64,000 bases of DNA from Neobacillus niacini (GTDB taxonomy: Bacteria > Bacillota > Bacilli > Bacillales > Cytobacillaceae). The notes under the pieces were generated by a model that saw nothing but the letters and a program-made list of their open reading frames with translations, was not told the DNA's origin and ran no database searches. The position numbers and the translations under genes were made by a program. Where the stretch lies: contig NZ_JACWFG010000011.1 in the NCBI RefSeq assembly GCF_019749295.1, positions 310,001 through 374,000 of the forward strand. Direction: 5' to 3'. This document shows positions 33,904 to 43,005 of the stretch, in pieces. How positions within the stretch are numbered: position 1 is the first letter of the stretch; every line of letters begins with the position of its first letter.

Positions 33904-35370
33904 ATGCTAAGCGTTCAACATGTTTCAGGCGGATACACAGATGAAAGTGTAATAAAGAATATATCCTTTGAAGTCCAAACGGGTGAAATGTTTGGTATAT
34001 TGGGGCCGAATGGAAGCGGTAAAACGACTTTGTTAAAAATGATAAGTGGAATTTTACCGATTTCGGAAGGTGATATTTTCATAAAAGGTAAGAGGCTTCT
34101 AGAATATAACACAAAACAGCTTGCTCAAATTATAGCCGTTTTGTCTCAGCATTCTTCACAATCTTTTTCCTATACAGTGAAAGAAACCGTTTCTCTTGGT
34201 CGTTATGCTCATCAAACAGGCTGGTTTCAGACCTGGGGAGAAAACGATGAAAGGATTGTCCAGCGTGTCATGAAGCAGACAGGTGTAGCAGCCTTTCAAA
34301 ATAAAAGTATTCAAGAGCTATCCGGCGGAGAAAAACAAAGAGTATTTTTAGCTCAAGCACTTGCCCAGGAGCCTGAAATCCTCCTTTTAGATGAACCAAC
34401 CAATCATTTAGATTTATCTTATCAAAAGGAATTGCTGGATTTATTAAAAAACTGGACAACAGAAACAGGTTTGACGGTACTATCAATTTTCCATGATTTA
34501 AATCTTGCAGGCTTATACTGTGATCGATTGCTGCTGCTCGAAAATGGCACCATTAATATAAACCATATCCCGAACGAAGTCCTTAGAGAAGAAAGAATTC
34601 GTGATGTTTATCATACTGAAATCCAGAAGCATCCCCACCCCAAAGTAGCAGCACCACAAATGGTGCTATTACCGAAGGTGAAGCAGGATAGGAAAGTAAA
34701 CCATATCGATGAGTCGATGTTATGTGTGACCAAGGAATTTATTGAGTTAAACTCAGTTTCCCCATTAAGGACAATGTCCTCAGGAGTAATAGGATCGGGA
34801 ACAGGATGGCATCATACCTTCGTTAATCGACATGTTGATAAGGACTATAACTGCAGCGATCATCGAAAGGAAATGGCAGACTTTTTAAAAGTAAATGGCT
34901 TTGAACCTTCTGAAACAGTAGGAATGATGACCGCAGTCATCCTTGAAGATGTTTCCTATAAGCATATCAAAGGGGATGGGTTTTCAGTCTTTGTTGTCGT
35001 AACCGCTGGCGTTGGAAATGCCATAGACGCTTCCAAAAGTGAACAGCATACTTTTGAAACGGTGCCTGGCACCATCAATACCTGGATTTTCGTTAATGGT
35101 GAATTAACGGAGGAAGCATTTATTCAATGTATTATGACTGCAACGGAAGCAAAAGCGAAAGCGCTGCATGATTTAAATGTTATCGATGGAGTGACAGGCA
35201 CCATTGCAACTGGTACTTCGACGGATAGTATTTTAATTGCTGCTACCCAGACTGGTGAGCCTTTAGAATATGCGGGGACGATTACTCCCTTAGGCAAACT
35301 AATTGGAAAAGCCGTATATGAATGCACAACTGAGGGTATCCAAAAATCTCAAAAAAGGAAAAAAGTATGA
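33904..35370 (+). CDS. btuD: BtuD-CbiZ fusion: ABC ATPase plus adenosylcobinamide amidohydrolase
   Basis: A 488-residue fusion. Residues 1 to about 250 are the BtuD ATPase (Walker A GPNGSGKTT, signature LSGGEKQR, Walker B ILLLDEPTNHLDLS). From about 270 to the end is a CbiZ domain (SSGVIGSGTGWHHTFVNRHV; TAGVGNAIDASK; IATGTSTDSILIA). CbiZ cuts the aminopropanol from cobinamide, and in some species from pseudocobalamin, to give cobyric acid. The same fusion exists as YvrA in B. subtilis. It links import with remodelling of the imported corrinoid. Confidence 0.93.
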   Translation: MLSVQHVSGGYTDESVIKNISFEVQTGEMFGILGPNGSGKTTLLKMISGILPISEGDIFIKGKRLLEYNTKQLAQIIAVLSQHSSQSFSYTVKETVSLGRYAHQTGWFQTWGENDERIVQRVMKQTGVAAFQNKSIQELSGGEKQRVFLAQALAQEPEILLLDEPTNHLDLSYQKELLDLLKNWTTETGLTVLSIFHDLNLAGLYCDRLLLLENGTININHIPNEVLREERIRDVYHTEIQKHPHPKVAAPQMVLLPKVKQDRKVNHIDESMLCVTKEFIELNSVSPLRTMSSGVIGSGTGWHHTFVNRHVDKDYNCSDHRKEMADFLKVNGFEPSETVGMMTAVILEDVSYKHIKGDGFSVFVVVTAGVGNAIDASKSEQHTFETVPGTINTWIFVNGELTEEAFIQCIMTATEAKAKALHDLNVIDGVTGTIATGTSTDSILIAATQTGEPLEYAGTITPLGKLIGKAVYECTTEGIQKSQKRKKV

Positions 35371-36350
35371 TTGTATACCATTTATTAGCCATTACGATGG
35401 CTTATTTCATTGATAAGGTAGTAGGAGATCCACCCCATTGGCACCATCCAGTAAGATGGATAGGGTCGCTGATTTCATTCTCTGAAAAACGCTTAAATTA
35501 TGGGAAAAGTAAAAGATTAAAAGGGGTGGCGATGCTCCTTTTTGTTTTAATGACAGTATTTTTAATTGTAATGGTATTAGTAGGAATTAGTTATGTGATT
35601 CATCCCATTGCTGGGATCGTCGTTGAAAGTATGATTATTGCGTCAGCCATTGCTCAAAGAAGTTTAAAGGAAGCTTCTCTAGATGTGTATGGCCCCTTAG
35701 AAAAAGGTGATTTGGCGGGAGCACGGGTCAAACTTTCTTATATTGTTGGCAGAGATACGGAAACGCTAAATGAAAGTGAAATTGCACGAGGTGCAATCGA
35801 GACGGTTGCAGAAAATACGAGTGACGGAGTGACAGCACCATTGTTTTGGGCCCTAGTTGGGGGAGCTCCGCTGGCAATGGTCTATCGGGCCACTAACACC
35901 TGTGATTCAATGGTAGGTTATATGAGTGAGAGATTTAAAGATTTCGGCTGGGCTTCTGCGAAGTGGGATGATGCAATGAACTGGGTTCCAAGCAGGATAA
36001 CTGGGATCCTAATGTTAGCAGGAACAAAGCCAATGTTAATAGAATATCGACGGGCATGGAAAATAATGTTTCGTGATGCCAGGAAGCATCCGAGTCCAAA
36101 CAGCGGCTGGGGAGAAGCTGCGGTCGCTGCGATTTTAGGTATTCAGCTTGGCGGTATCAACTATTACAAAGGAATAGTTTCAAACAGGGCAAAGATGGGA
36201 GAGCCTCTTCATCCCATTGGGGCGGGTCATATCTTATTGGCTAATAAAATTTTAGATAAAACAGTCTTTTTATTTTTACTATTTTTATGGATAGGAGGGA
36301 TGATTCTTGAAATGGCCATCACATGGATCAAATCCGCAGCACCTTTTTAA
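35367..36350 (+). CDS. cbiB: Adenosylcobinamide-phosphate synthase
   Basis: A 327-residue membrane enzyme (CbiB/CobD family) that attaches aminopropanol phosphate to cobyric acid. Family segments FIDKVVGDPPHWHHPVRWIG, RGAIETVAENTSDGVTAPLFWA, YRATNTCDSMVGY and HPSPNSGWGEAAVAAILGIQLGG are conserved. It overlaps btuD-cbiZ by 4 bp (ATGA) and cobD by 44 bp. Placed straight after CbiZ, it rebuilds the arm that CbiZ removes. Confidence 0.95.
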   Translation: MIVYHLLAITMAYFIDKVVGDPPHWHHPVRWIGSLISFSEKRLNYGKSKRLKGVAMLLFVLMTVFLIVMVLVGISYVIHPIAGIVVESMIIASAIAQRSLKEASLDVYGPLEKGDLAGARVKLSYIVGRDTETLNESEIARGAIETVAENTSDGVTAPLFWALVGGAPLAMVYRATNTCDSMVGYMSERFKDFGWASAKWDDAMNWVPSRITGILMLAGTKPMLIEYRRAWKIMFRDARKHPSPNSGWGEAAVAAILGIQLGGINYYKGIVSNRAKMGEPLHPIGAGHILLANKILDKTVFLFLLFLWIGGMILEMAITWIKSAAPF

Positions 36351-37383
36351 ATACATGGGACTTGAGCTCCCAGAGAAATATATAGATTTTAGCGCAAATA
36401 TTAATCCTCTTGGCCCGCCTCCTGTCTTAAAAAAGAAATGGAATGATCTTTTTCAGGAAATTACCGTGTATCCAGATCCATTTGCTGAAAAACTTACGAG
36501 CAGGATATCAGAAAACGAACAAATTTCCAATGATTCCATCTTAATTGGAAATGGAGGAGCTGAACTTATCACACTTGTGGCAAGGTTCCTTACGGGTAAG
36601 AAAGTACTAGTGGTGGAACCAACTTTTTCTGAATATGAAAAGGCTTGTCGTGCGAATTATTGTGAAATTCACTATCATCAATTAAAGGAGCCAAGTTTTG
36701 CGCTAAGCATTGATGAGTTACGCCTAAGCTTACACAGTGTAGATGCAGTATTCTTGTGCAATCCTAATAATCCGACTGGTATTCAATATCCTGTATCAAC
36801 TATTCTTTCTATAATTGAGGAAAGTGAAAAACAAAATTGTTTCGTAATTCTGGATGAAGCATTCTATGATTTTTTACTAGATTATCATTCTTTTATTCCT
36901 TACATAAACAAGTTCCGAAATTTGATGATTATCCGTTCAATGACAAAAATGTTTGCCATTCCAGGACTTCGTTTAGGGTATGTGGCGGCGAACCCAGACA
37001 TCATTGCTGAACTAGGCAGATTGCAGCCGCATTGGAGTATTAATACCATTGCCTTATTGGCGGGCGAACTTTGTTTACAAGATATAGAATTTATAAAGAA
37101 GTCACAAATCTATATTTTGGAAGAACGGGAGAGGCTGCATGCATTTTTTTACCAGAATAATTTTGAAATTACACCATCACAAGTGAATTTTTATTTGTTA
37201 CGAGATCCCTTTCTCACGGATCAGTTTAGCCTGTTTGAATTCCTGCTACACAAGGGGATCATTCCCCGTCATACTTTTAACTTTCCGGGGTTGGAAGGAA
37301 ATTGGCTTCGCTTTGCGATAAAGAGTAATCTAGAAAATAGTGCATTAATGGAGGTGTTGCTGGAATGGCGGCAGCTTCATTAA
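36307..37383 (+). CDS. cobD: L-threonine-O-3-phosphate decarboxylase
   Basis: A 358-residue fold type I PLP enzyme that makes (R)-1-amino-2-propanol O-2-phosphate for CbiB. DFSANINPLGPPP at the start, NPNNPTG, DEAFYDF and the PLP Lys in SMTKMFAIPGLRLGY are present. Histidinol-phosphate aminotransferase is the main alternative by similarity, but the context and N-terminus favour CobD. The start is TTG at 36307 with AGGAGGG seven bases upstream, within the end of cbiB. Confidence 0.93.
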   Translation: MKWPSHGSNPQHLFKYMGLELPEKYIDFSANINPLGPPPVLKKKWNDLFQEITVYPDPFAEKLTSRISENEQISNDSILIGNGGAELITLVARFLTGKKVLVVEPTFSEYEKACRANYCEIHYHQLKEPSFALSIDELRLSLHSVDAVFLCNPNNPTGIQYPVSTILSIIEESEKQNCFVILDEAFYDFLLDYHSFIPYINKFRNLMIIRSMTKMFAIPGLRLGYVAANPDIIAELGRLQPHWSINTIALLAGELCLQDIEFIKKSQIYILEERERLHAFFYQNNFEITPSQVNFYLLRDPFLTDQFSLFEFLLHKGIIPRHTFNFPGLEGNWLRFAIKSNLENSALMEVLLEWRQLH

Positions 37384-37937
37384 TCTTTATTTCTGGGGGA
37401 GTTAGAAGCGGAAAAAGCAGCTTTGCAGAGAAATTAGCAGAAGAGATTGCTTTGAAAAAAGGTGGTCAATTAAACTATTTAGCTACGGGAGTTGCATCCG
37501 ATCAAGAAATGAAGGAACGAATTTTAAAGCATCAGCGTGATCGAGAAACGGGAAATCACCTATGGAGAACAGTTGAACAGTCACATACTATTGGGAAGAT
37601 TGCGGGTGTTTTTAACGACGAAGATATAATTCTTCTCGATTGCGTGACGACCCTTTTAAATAATGAGCTGTTTTCAGCCAAGCAAAAATGGGATGAACAC
37701 TTTTTAGAGCAGACATTGGAAAGTATTATGTCAGGAATACTTGAAATACGTGATAGAGCAAAAGTTCTACTGGTTGTTAGCAATGAAGTTTTCTATGAGT
37801 CAATGGCCGAAAATGATCTTGTATTTTCTTATGGACGAATTCTTGGAAAGATTCATCAGAACTTGGTGAAGGCTGCGGACCAAGCATTTTTAGTTGAAGC
37901 GGGAATGGCTGTCAACATGAAGGGAAGTAGGATATGA
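37365..37937 (+). CDS. cobU: Adenosylcobinamide kinase / guanylyltransferase
   Basis: A 190-residue bifunctional CobU. The P-loop is SGGVRSGKSSFAE, RILKHQRDR holds the guanylylated His, and EVFYESMAENDLVFSYGRILGKIHQNLVKAADQ is the conserved C-terminus with the usual VxxGxG-like end. It phosphorylates adenosylcobinamide and transfers GMP to give AdoCbi-GDP. It overlaps cobD by 19 bp and cbiP by 4 bp. Confidence 0.93.
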   Translation: MAAASLIFISGGVRSGKSSFAEKLAEEIALKKGGQLNYLATGVASDQEMKERILKHQRDRETGNHLWRTVEQSHTIGKIAGVFNDEDIILLDCVTTLLNNELFSAKQKWDEHFLEQTLESIMSGILEIRDRAKVLLVVSNEVFYESMAENDLVFSYGRILGKIHQNLVKAADQAFLVEAGMAVNMKGSRI

Positions 37938-39439
37938 AAGGCGTAATGATTCAAGGGACGGCATCTGATGTTGGCAAAAGCCTAATTGTGACGGCACTTT
38001 GCCGGATGTTCGCCAATGATGGTGTAAAAGTAGTGCCCTTCAAGTCTCAAAATATGTCCAATAATTCTTATGTGACAAAAGACGGAAAGGAAATTGGCCG
38101 AGCACAGGGAATCCAGGCAGAAGCAGCTAAAATTGAGGCAGCTGTATGGATGAATCCAATTCTTTTAAAACCCCGCTCGAATCAGGACTCTGAGATTGTC
38201 TATTTAGGGAAGTCGTTAAAAACGCTTTCCGGAAGAGGCTATCGAGAAACCTTTTACGAAAAGGGACTTGAGGTGATTCAGAATTCGTTAAAACACTTAT
38301 CAAATGAATACGAACTCGTGGTGATAGAAGGTGCCGGGAGTCCGGTTGAAATCAACCTCAAGGATCGTGAACTCGTGAATATGAAGGTAGCTGAGCTGGC
38401 GGATGTACCTGTCATACTAGTGGCGGATATTGATAGAGGCGGCGTTTTTGCGAGTATAGTTGGTACTTTAGAGCTTTTGGAGCCCGAAGAAAGCCAAAGA
38501 TTCGCAGGCATTATTATTAATAAGTTCCGCGGCGATATCAGTTTATTTGAAGATGGGATTCATTGGCTGGAAAAGAAAACGGGCATTCCTGTATTAGGTG
38601 TACTGCCTTATGTAGAAAATCATATGATTGATGGGGAAGATTCTTTATCATTAAACAATCAATTTTCAAACAGGAAAAAAGGGAATCTGGATATTGCTGT
38701 TATCCATCTTCCATTTGTTTCGAACTATAGTGATCTTGAACCATTTTTATATGAAGAGGATGTTTCAATTCGCTGGGTCAAACAGGCATCTGAATTTGGA
38801 AATCCAGACGCAGTTATTATTCCAGGGACTAAGAGTACCATCAATGATTTGAGTACGCTAAGAGATAGACAATTAGATATCAAGATTCAAAAACATATAG
38901 AACATGGCGGCTATGTTGTAGGTGTTTGTGGAGGCTATCAAATTCTGGGTGAAGAAATCATTGATGAAACGGGTTCAGATACAGGGATTCCGAACAAAAG
39001 CGTGGCAGGACTGGGCTGGATTCCAGGCAGAACTATTTTTTATGATGAAAAAGAAACAGTGAGAGCGGAAGGATACTACCACGAAAATACAGGTTTGATT
39101 ACGAACGGAAAGCTGGAAGGATATGAAATACATTTAGGGAAAACCATACTGCATCAGCATGGCTGTTCATTTCTAGCACTTGAGAATGGAAAAGAAGAAG
39201 GCTATTACGGCAAAAATGGTCAAATTATTGGAACGTATCTGCATCATCTTTTTCATAATGATGAGTGGAGAAATCATTGGTTAAACATGATTCGAAAAAG
39301 CAAAAACCTGCACAGTAAAGACACTATTTATATAAGTGAACACAAAGATAAAAGATATGATGAAATTGCCAGTCAAATGAGAGGGCACCTAAATTTTGAG
39401 AAACTCAATGACATCATCCAAAAGTGGTGTTCAAAATGA
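37934..39439 (+). CDS. cbiP: Cobyric acid synthase
   Basis: A 501-residue glutamine amidotransferase (CobQ/CbiP) that amidates cobyrinate side chains b, d, e and g. N-terminal dethiobiotin-synthetase-like ATP domain (IQGTASDVGKSLI; FKSQNMSNNSY; EGAGSPVEINL) and C-terminal class I-like GATase domain with Cys in VVGVCGGYQILG. The enzyme acts in de novo corrin synthesis, so its presence suggests that ring synthesis genes exist elsewhere. It overlaps cobU and cobS by 4 bp each. Confidence 0.95.
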   Translation: MKGVMIQGTASDVGKSLIVTALCRMFANDGVKVVPFKSQNMSNNSYVTKDGKEIGRAQGIQAEAAKIEAAVWMNPILLKPRSNQDSEIVYLGKSLKTLSGRGYRETFYEKGLEVIQNSLKHLSNEYELVVIEGAGSPVEINLKDRELVNMKVAELADVPVILVADIDRGGVFASIVGTLELLEPEESQRFAGIIINKFRGDISLFEDGIHWLEKKTGIPVLGVLPYVENHMIDGEDSLSLNNQFSNRKKGNLDIAVIHLPFVSNYSDLEPFLYEEDVSIRWVKQASEFGNPDAVIIPGTKSTINDLSTLRDRQLDIKIQKHIEHGGYVVGVCGGYQILGEEIIDETGSDTGIPNKSVAGLGWIPGRTIFYDEKETVRAEGYYHENTGLITNGKLEGYEIHLGKTILHQHGCSFLALENGKEEGYYGKNGQIIGTYLHHLFHNDEWRNHWLNMIRKSKNLHSKDTIYISEHKDKRYDEIASQMRGHLNFEKLNDIIQKWCSK

Positions 39440-40224
39440 AATTTCTAAAGGGTTTCTTACTAAACCTGCAATTTTTCACCGCCATTCCGATACGTTTGGA
39501 ATTACCAATGGATAAGCCGCATTTAAAAGGTGCTGTTCAAGCCTTCCCTTTAGCAGGACTTCTCCAAGGGGGGATTTATACCTCACTATATTATTTATTG
39601 GCAGAATATACGCCTTTTTCCACTCTTGCAATTGCTTTCTTTCTTTGGCTCATGAGTATTCTGTTAACAGGCGGTATTCACTTGGACGGCTGGATGGATG
39701 CAAGCGATGCATATTTTTCATATGGGAATCAAGAAAAAAGGCTTGAGATCATGAAGGATCCAAGAACGGGAGCGTTTGGTGTAATCTCGGTGATTATTTT
39801 ATTAAGCTGTCGTTTTCTCTTTATATATGAGATTACCGAAAATGTACAAGGACTAACATACATGATGATTGCCGCTATCCCATTTTTGAGCAAATGTGTC
39901 ATGGGGGTCCTGCTGCTAACGGTAAAGTCAGCTAAAAATGAGGGGCTAGGCTCTTTATTTCAAGGTGCCGCAACAATAAAGGTATTATGGATTTATCCTA
40001 TTTATATTTCAGTCATACTCGTTCTTATATCTTTCATTAATAATGGCTTATTTCTTGTTTCGATTTTAATCGTAATTGCCTGTGCTAGTTTACTAGTATG
40101 CCGCTTGAAAGCAGTTAGCTGGTTTGGCGGGATTACGGGAGATGTTTTAGGTGCTGCAGTGGAAGGGACTGAATTGTTTTTATGGATGACAGTGTGGTTA
40201 TTGCATTATTTCGCCATGGCTTAA
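39436..40224 (+). CDS. cobS: Adenosylcobinamide-GDP ribazoletransferase
   Basis: A 262-residue membrane cobalamin synthase that joins AdoCbi-GDP with alpha-ribazole (or its phosphate). TGGIHLDGWMDASDAYFS is the metal-binding CobS signature, and DPRTGAFGVISVII and WFGGITGDVLGAAVEGTE are also diagnostic. The ATG at 39436 overlaps the cbiP stop (ATGA); an upstream GTG is less likely. It overlaps cobC by 43 bp. Confidence 0.94.
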   Translation: MKFLKGFLLNLQFFTAIPIRLELPMDKPHLKGAVQAFPLAGLLQGGIYTSLYYLLAEYTPFSTLAIAFFLWLMSILLTGGIHLDGWMDASDAYFSYGNQEKRLEIMKDPRTGAFGVISVIILLSCRFLFIYEITENVQGLTYMMIAAIPFLSKCVMGVLLLTVKSAKNEGLGSLFQGAATIKVLWIYPIYISVILVLISFINNGLFLVSILIVIACASLLVCRLKAVSWFGGITGDVLGAAVEGTELFLWMTVWLLHYFAMA

Positions 40225-40793
40225 CGGAGGAGAATAAACGGAAAGCTTATTTAGGCTGGAGGGATTCCCCTTTATGCACAAATTCTGTGAATCTGAGTAC
40301 GGACAGCAGGTACGATCTCTATTTTTCAAGTGATTTGCCAAGATGTGTAGAGACCGCATCTATTCTGTTTCCAACTAATACTCTGAAGCTAATGCCTCAA
40401 TTACGGGAAATGAATTTTGGTCAATGGGAAGGAAAGACCTATGAAGATCTAAAAGAACTCCTTCTTTATCAACGCTGGCTTTCCGATCCACTATCTTATA
40501 GTCCGCCAGGGGGAGAGTCATTTGAGGAATTCACACAAAGGGTTCAAAAGGGCTGGGAGAAACTTACTGGAGAATTTCTCTCAGGTAACAACGAACGCTG
40601 TGCCATTATCACACATGGCGGGGTGATAAGATATCTATTATCTAAATTTGCACCTGGGAAAAATGATTTTTGGTCTTGGCAGGCACCGCATGAGCAAGGG
40701 TATGAACTTATTTTTGAAAGAGAAGCATTAAGGAGGGGTGAACGTTGCACTTTATTACGGGAGGTTCCTTTAACGGCAAAAGAGAATGGGTAA
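40182..40793 (+). CDS. cobC: Histidine phosphatase, probable alpha-ribazole phosphatase
   Basis: A 203-residue histidine phosphatase. ALFRHGLTEEN holds the phosphohistidine, FSSDLPRCVETA and LREMNFGQWEGKTYEDL the second and third signatures, and ITHGGVIRYLL the last His. In this context it most likely removes the 5'-phosphate from alpha-ribazole phosphate or adenosylcobalamin phosphate. A general phosphoglycerate-mutase-like phosphatase cannot be excluded from sequence alone. Confidence 0.85.
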   Translation: MDDSVVIALFRHGLTEENKRKAYLGWRDSPLCTNSVNLSTDSRYDLYFSSDLPRCVETASILFPTNTLKLMPQLREMNFGQWEGKTYEDLKELLLYQRWLSDPLSYSPPGGESFEEFTQRVQKGWEKLTGEFLSGNNERCAIITHGGVIRYLLSKFAPGKNDFWSWQAPHEQGYELIFEREALRRGERCTLLREVPLTAKENG

Positions 40794-41194
40794 AGAAAAC
40801 ATACGGATTAACTGGAACCTGGCTCTCAGCTTATCAGGTCAAAACCCTGCCAGATGACTTTAACCATATTACTAGTGATTTGCTCGTTTTAGAAGGAATC
40901 GAAATTTGGTTGAAAGAGACAACCAAATCATATAATTCAAACAAAAGCCGGGAAATTTGGATAGATACCATAAATCAGTGGCGTACCTGGGAAGAAGCAG
41001 AGCCTCAGCGAAAACTTGTGGTAATTGGTACAGATATCACAAAAGGAATTGTCCCGGTGGAGATCGAAAATAGATTATGGAGGGATGTCACAGGATGGGC
41101 CTATCAAGATCTTGCTGCAAAAGCAGATAAAGTGGATGTCATTTGGTATGGATTAAATCAAACTATTAAACAAACGGGGGATGAGGAGCAATGA
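40745..41194 (+). CDS. CobU-like protein with a degenerate P-loop
   Basis: A 149-residue second CobU-family protein. It keeps the overall order (N-terminal FITGGSFNGKREWV, C-terminal RLWRDVTGWAYQDLAAKADKVDVIWYGL), but the P-loop is GGSFNGKR with no Ser or Thr after the Lys, and the guanylylated-His region of true CobU (RILKHQRDR in its neighbour) has no counterpart. It is also about 40 residues shorter. It may be a regulatory or specialised partner. The start is TTG with AGGAGGGG six bases upstream, 49 bp inside cobC. Confidence 0.75.
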   Translation: MHFITGGSFNGKREWVKKTYGLTGTWLSAYQVKTLPDDFNHITSDLLVLEGIEIWLKETTKSYNSNKSREIWIDTINQWRTWEEAEPQRKLVVIGTDITKGIVPVEIENRLWRDVTGWAYQDLAAKADKVDVIWYGLNQTIKQTGDEEQ

Positions 41195-41775
41195 AGCTTT
41201 ATACGAGAACTGGTGACAAAGGAAAAACAAGTATTATTGGCGGAAGAGTCGACAAGGATGATATTCGCGTGGAAGCCTACGGAACAGTGGATGAAGTAAA
41301 TTGTTTTGTCGGGCAGGTTATGACGGAGCTGGATGAGGTAATCTTTAAGGATGTGTTAGCTGATCTTGAGAAAATTCAGCATGAGTTATTTGATTGTGGT
41401 GGAGACCTTGCCAATATTTCCGATAAGGTTGCGTTTAAACTGGAGAAAGAAGCCATTGACTACTTAGAAAAGAAAATAGATGAATACATTCTAGAAGCTC
41501 CGGAGCTCGAAAGGTTTATTCTGCCTGGCGGCACGAAGCCCTCTGCTTCGATTCATATTGCAAGAACAGTGACAAGAAGAGCAGAAAGATTAGTTGTAAC
41601 CTTAATGAAGAACGATGAGAAAACTCCTGAATTAGCATTGCAATATTTAAATCGCCTTTCTGACTATTTCTTTGCCTTAGCAAGAGTGGTGAATTTTAGA
41701 CTCAATGTAAAAGACGTAGAATATGTTCGGAGTGCAAAAGTATTCAGGGATGGAAAACGTAAAGATGAAAAGTAG
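41191..41775 (+). CDS. pduO: PduO-type ATP:cob(I)alamin adenosyltransferase
   Basis: A 194-residue corrinoid adenosyltransferase. The N-terminal YTRTGDKGKTSIIGG is the ATP-binding signature, RVEAYGTVDEVNCFVG follows, and the C-terminal RTVTRRAERLVV and LNRLSDYFFALARVVN complete the family pattern. It adds the adenosyl ligand to imported corrinoids before CobU and CobS act. It overlaps the CobU-like gene by 4 bp. Confidence 0.95.
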   Translation: MKLYTRTGDKGKTSIIGGRVDKDDIRVEAYGTVDEVNCFVGQVMTELDEVIFKDVLADLEKIQHELFDCGGDLANISDKVAFKLEKEAIDYLEKKIDEYILEAPELERFILPGGTKPSASIHIARTVTRRAERLVVTLMKNDEKTPELALQYLNRLSDYFFALARVVNFRLNVKDVEYVRSAKVFRDGKRKDEK

Positions 41776-42259
41776 AAGTGTCATTTTATTAGCATTGTTT
41801 TCAGCTTTATCCGCAGTTGGGGCTGGTATAAAAATTCCGGCAATCGTAGGCAGTGTAGCTTTAGATGTATTTCCGGCTTTACTGGCTGCTGCCTTGCTGG
41901 GCAGTGGAGCAGGCGCCATTGTTGGTGCGTTAGGGCATTTGTTATCTGCCTTAATCGCAGGTTTTCCATTGGGACCTATGCATGCATTAATCGCAGTTGA
42001 AATGGCACTTCTTGTCTATATTTTTGGTGTCCTTTATAAAAAAAATAAAAAGATTATTGCTAGTACTCTATTTATCTTAACAAATGCATTTGCTGCCCCA
42101 TTGCCATTTATTTTCTTAATGAGCAGTGCATTTTATGTTGCACTACTTCCGTCATTATTAATCGGATCAGTTATCAATACGGTCATTGCTTTGGCGGCGA
42201 TCCCACGGCTTAAATTCTTGGTCAAGCAAGATATAATTAATGGTGAAGTAAAGTTATGA
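41765..42259 (+). CDS. cblT: ECF transporter S component, probable alpha-ribazole transporter CblT
   Basis: A 164-residue membrane S component of an ECF vitamin transporter, with five to six helices (ALFSALSAVGAGIKIPAIVGSVALDVFPALLAAALLG region). It is followed directly by a PurM-like kinase gene; the CblT-CblS pair is known in Firmicutes to import and phosphorylate alpha-ribazole, replacing CobT. The ATG at 41765 lies inside the end of pduO; an in-frame ATG at 41750 is possible. The energising EcfAA'T module is not in this window. Confidence 0.85.
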   Translation: MKSRSVILLALFSALSAVGAGIKIPAIVGSVALDVFPALLAAALLGSGAGAIVGALGHLLSALIAGFPLGPMHALIAVEMALLVYIFGVLYKKNKKIIASTLFILTNAFAAPLPFIFLMSSAFYVALLPSLLIGSVINTVIALAAIPRLKFLVKQDIINGEVKL

Positions 42260-42969
42260 GAGATATCATCACAATCCCTTTAAATAATGAAGAATCGCTA
42301 ATTATCGCGAGTGATAATAGCGGTGGTATTGGGATGAAAGAACATGATCTTGTTCAGGTCTCCTACGAAACCGTCGCCTATTATTCATTTAGAGTAGCAG
42401 CCATGGAATGTATCGCAGCAGGCGGAGAGCTGGTTTCAGTTGTGCTGCATAATTTTTGCGGGGATAGTTCATGGAGCGAGCTCGTAAATGGTATTCAAAA
42501 AGGATTGGGTGAATTAAACCTAAGGAATATACCAATCACAGGAAGCACAGAGAGTAATTTTAATTTAGAACAATCTGCTGTTGGAGTAGTCGTGATCGGG
42601 AAAAAATCTTTAGGTAAAAAGACTGAGAAAGTATTTTCAACAGACATTAAATTCGCCGTAGTCGGTATGCCGTTAGTTGGAAAAGAAGTGATAAATCTTG
42701 CAGAAAAGGTTGTCCCTTTATCGACTTTCCTGGAAGTATCTAAACTTGAAAATACAATGCTTTGGCCAGTCGGTTCAAAAGGAATTCTATCAGAGTTAAA
42801 CCAGATGTTTCCTGCTAAAGAATTTACAAAGGAAATGATTGATAGTAATGTGGACGTTTTAAAATCATCCGGCCCTGCAACATGTTTTATCGTTGCCTTT
42901 GAACAGGGGCTAGAAGAGACACTAAAAAGTGCTGCGGGTGAATATTTTCACTCCATTGATATTAAATAA
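42256..42969 (+). CDS. cblS: PurM-like alpha-ribazole kinase CblS
   Basis: A 237-residue AIR-synthase-related (PurM-like ATP-binding) protein. ASDNSGGIGMKEHD at the start contains the nucleotide-binding Asp, and GSTESNF lies in the middle. In Geobacillus and Listeria, such a protein next to cblT phosphorylates alpha-ribazole for use by CobS. It overlaps cblT by 4 bp and is the last gene of the operon, ended by a 15-bp perfect terminator stem. Confidence 0.87.
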   Translation: MRDIITIPLNNEESLIIASDNSGGIGMKEHDLVQVSYETVAYYSFRVAAMECIAAGGELVSVVLHNFCGDSSWSELVNGIQKGLGELNLRNIPITGSTESNFNLEQSAVGVVVIGKKSLGKKTEKVFSTDIKFAVVGMPLVGKEVINLAEKVVPLSTFLEVSKLENTMLWPVGSKGILSELNQMFPAKEFTKEMIDSNVDVLKSSGPATCFIVAFEQGLEETLKSAAGEYFHSIDIK

Positions 42970-43005
42970 AAGACTGTCGAGAAACTCTCGACAGTCTTTT
43001 ATTTT
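42968..43005 (+). terminator. Terminator of the cobalamin operon
   Basis: AAAAGACTGTCGAGA (42968-42982) pairs perfectly with TCTCGACAGTCTTTT (42986-43000), followed by T-rich sequence. Confidence 0.93.
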
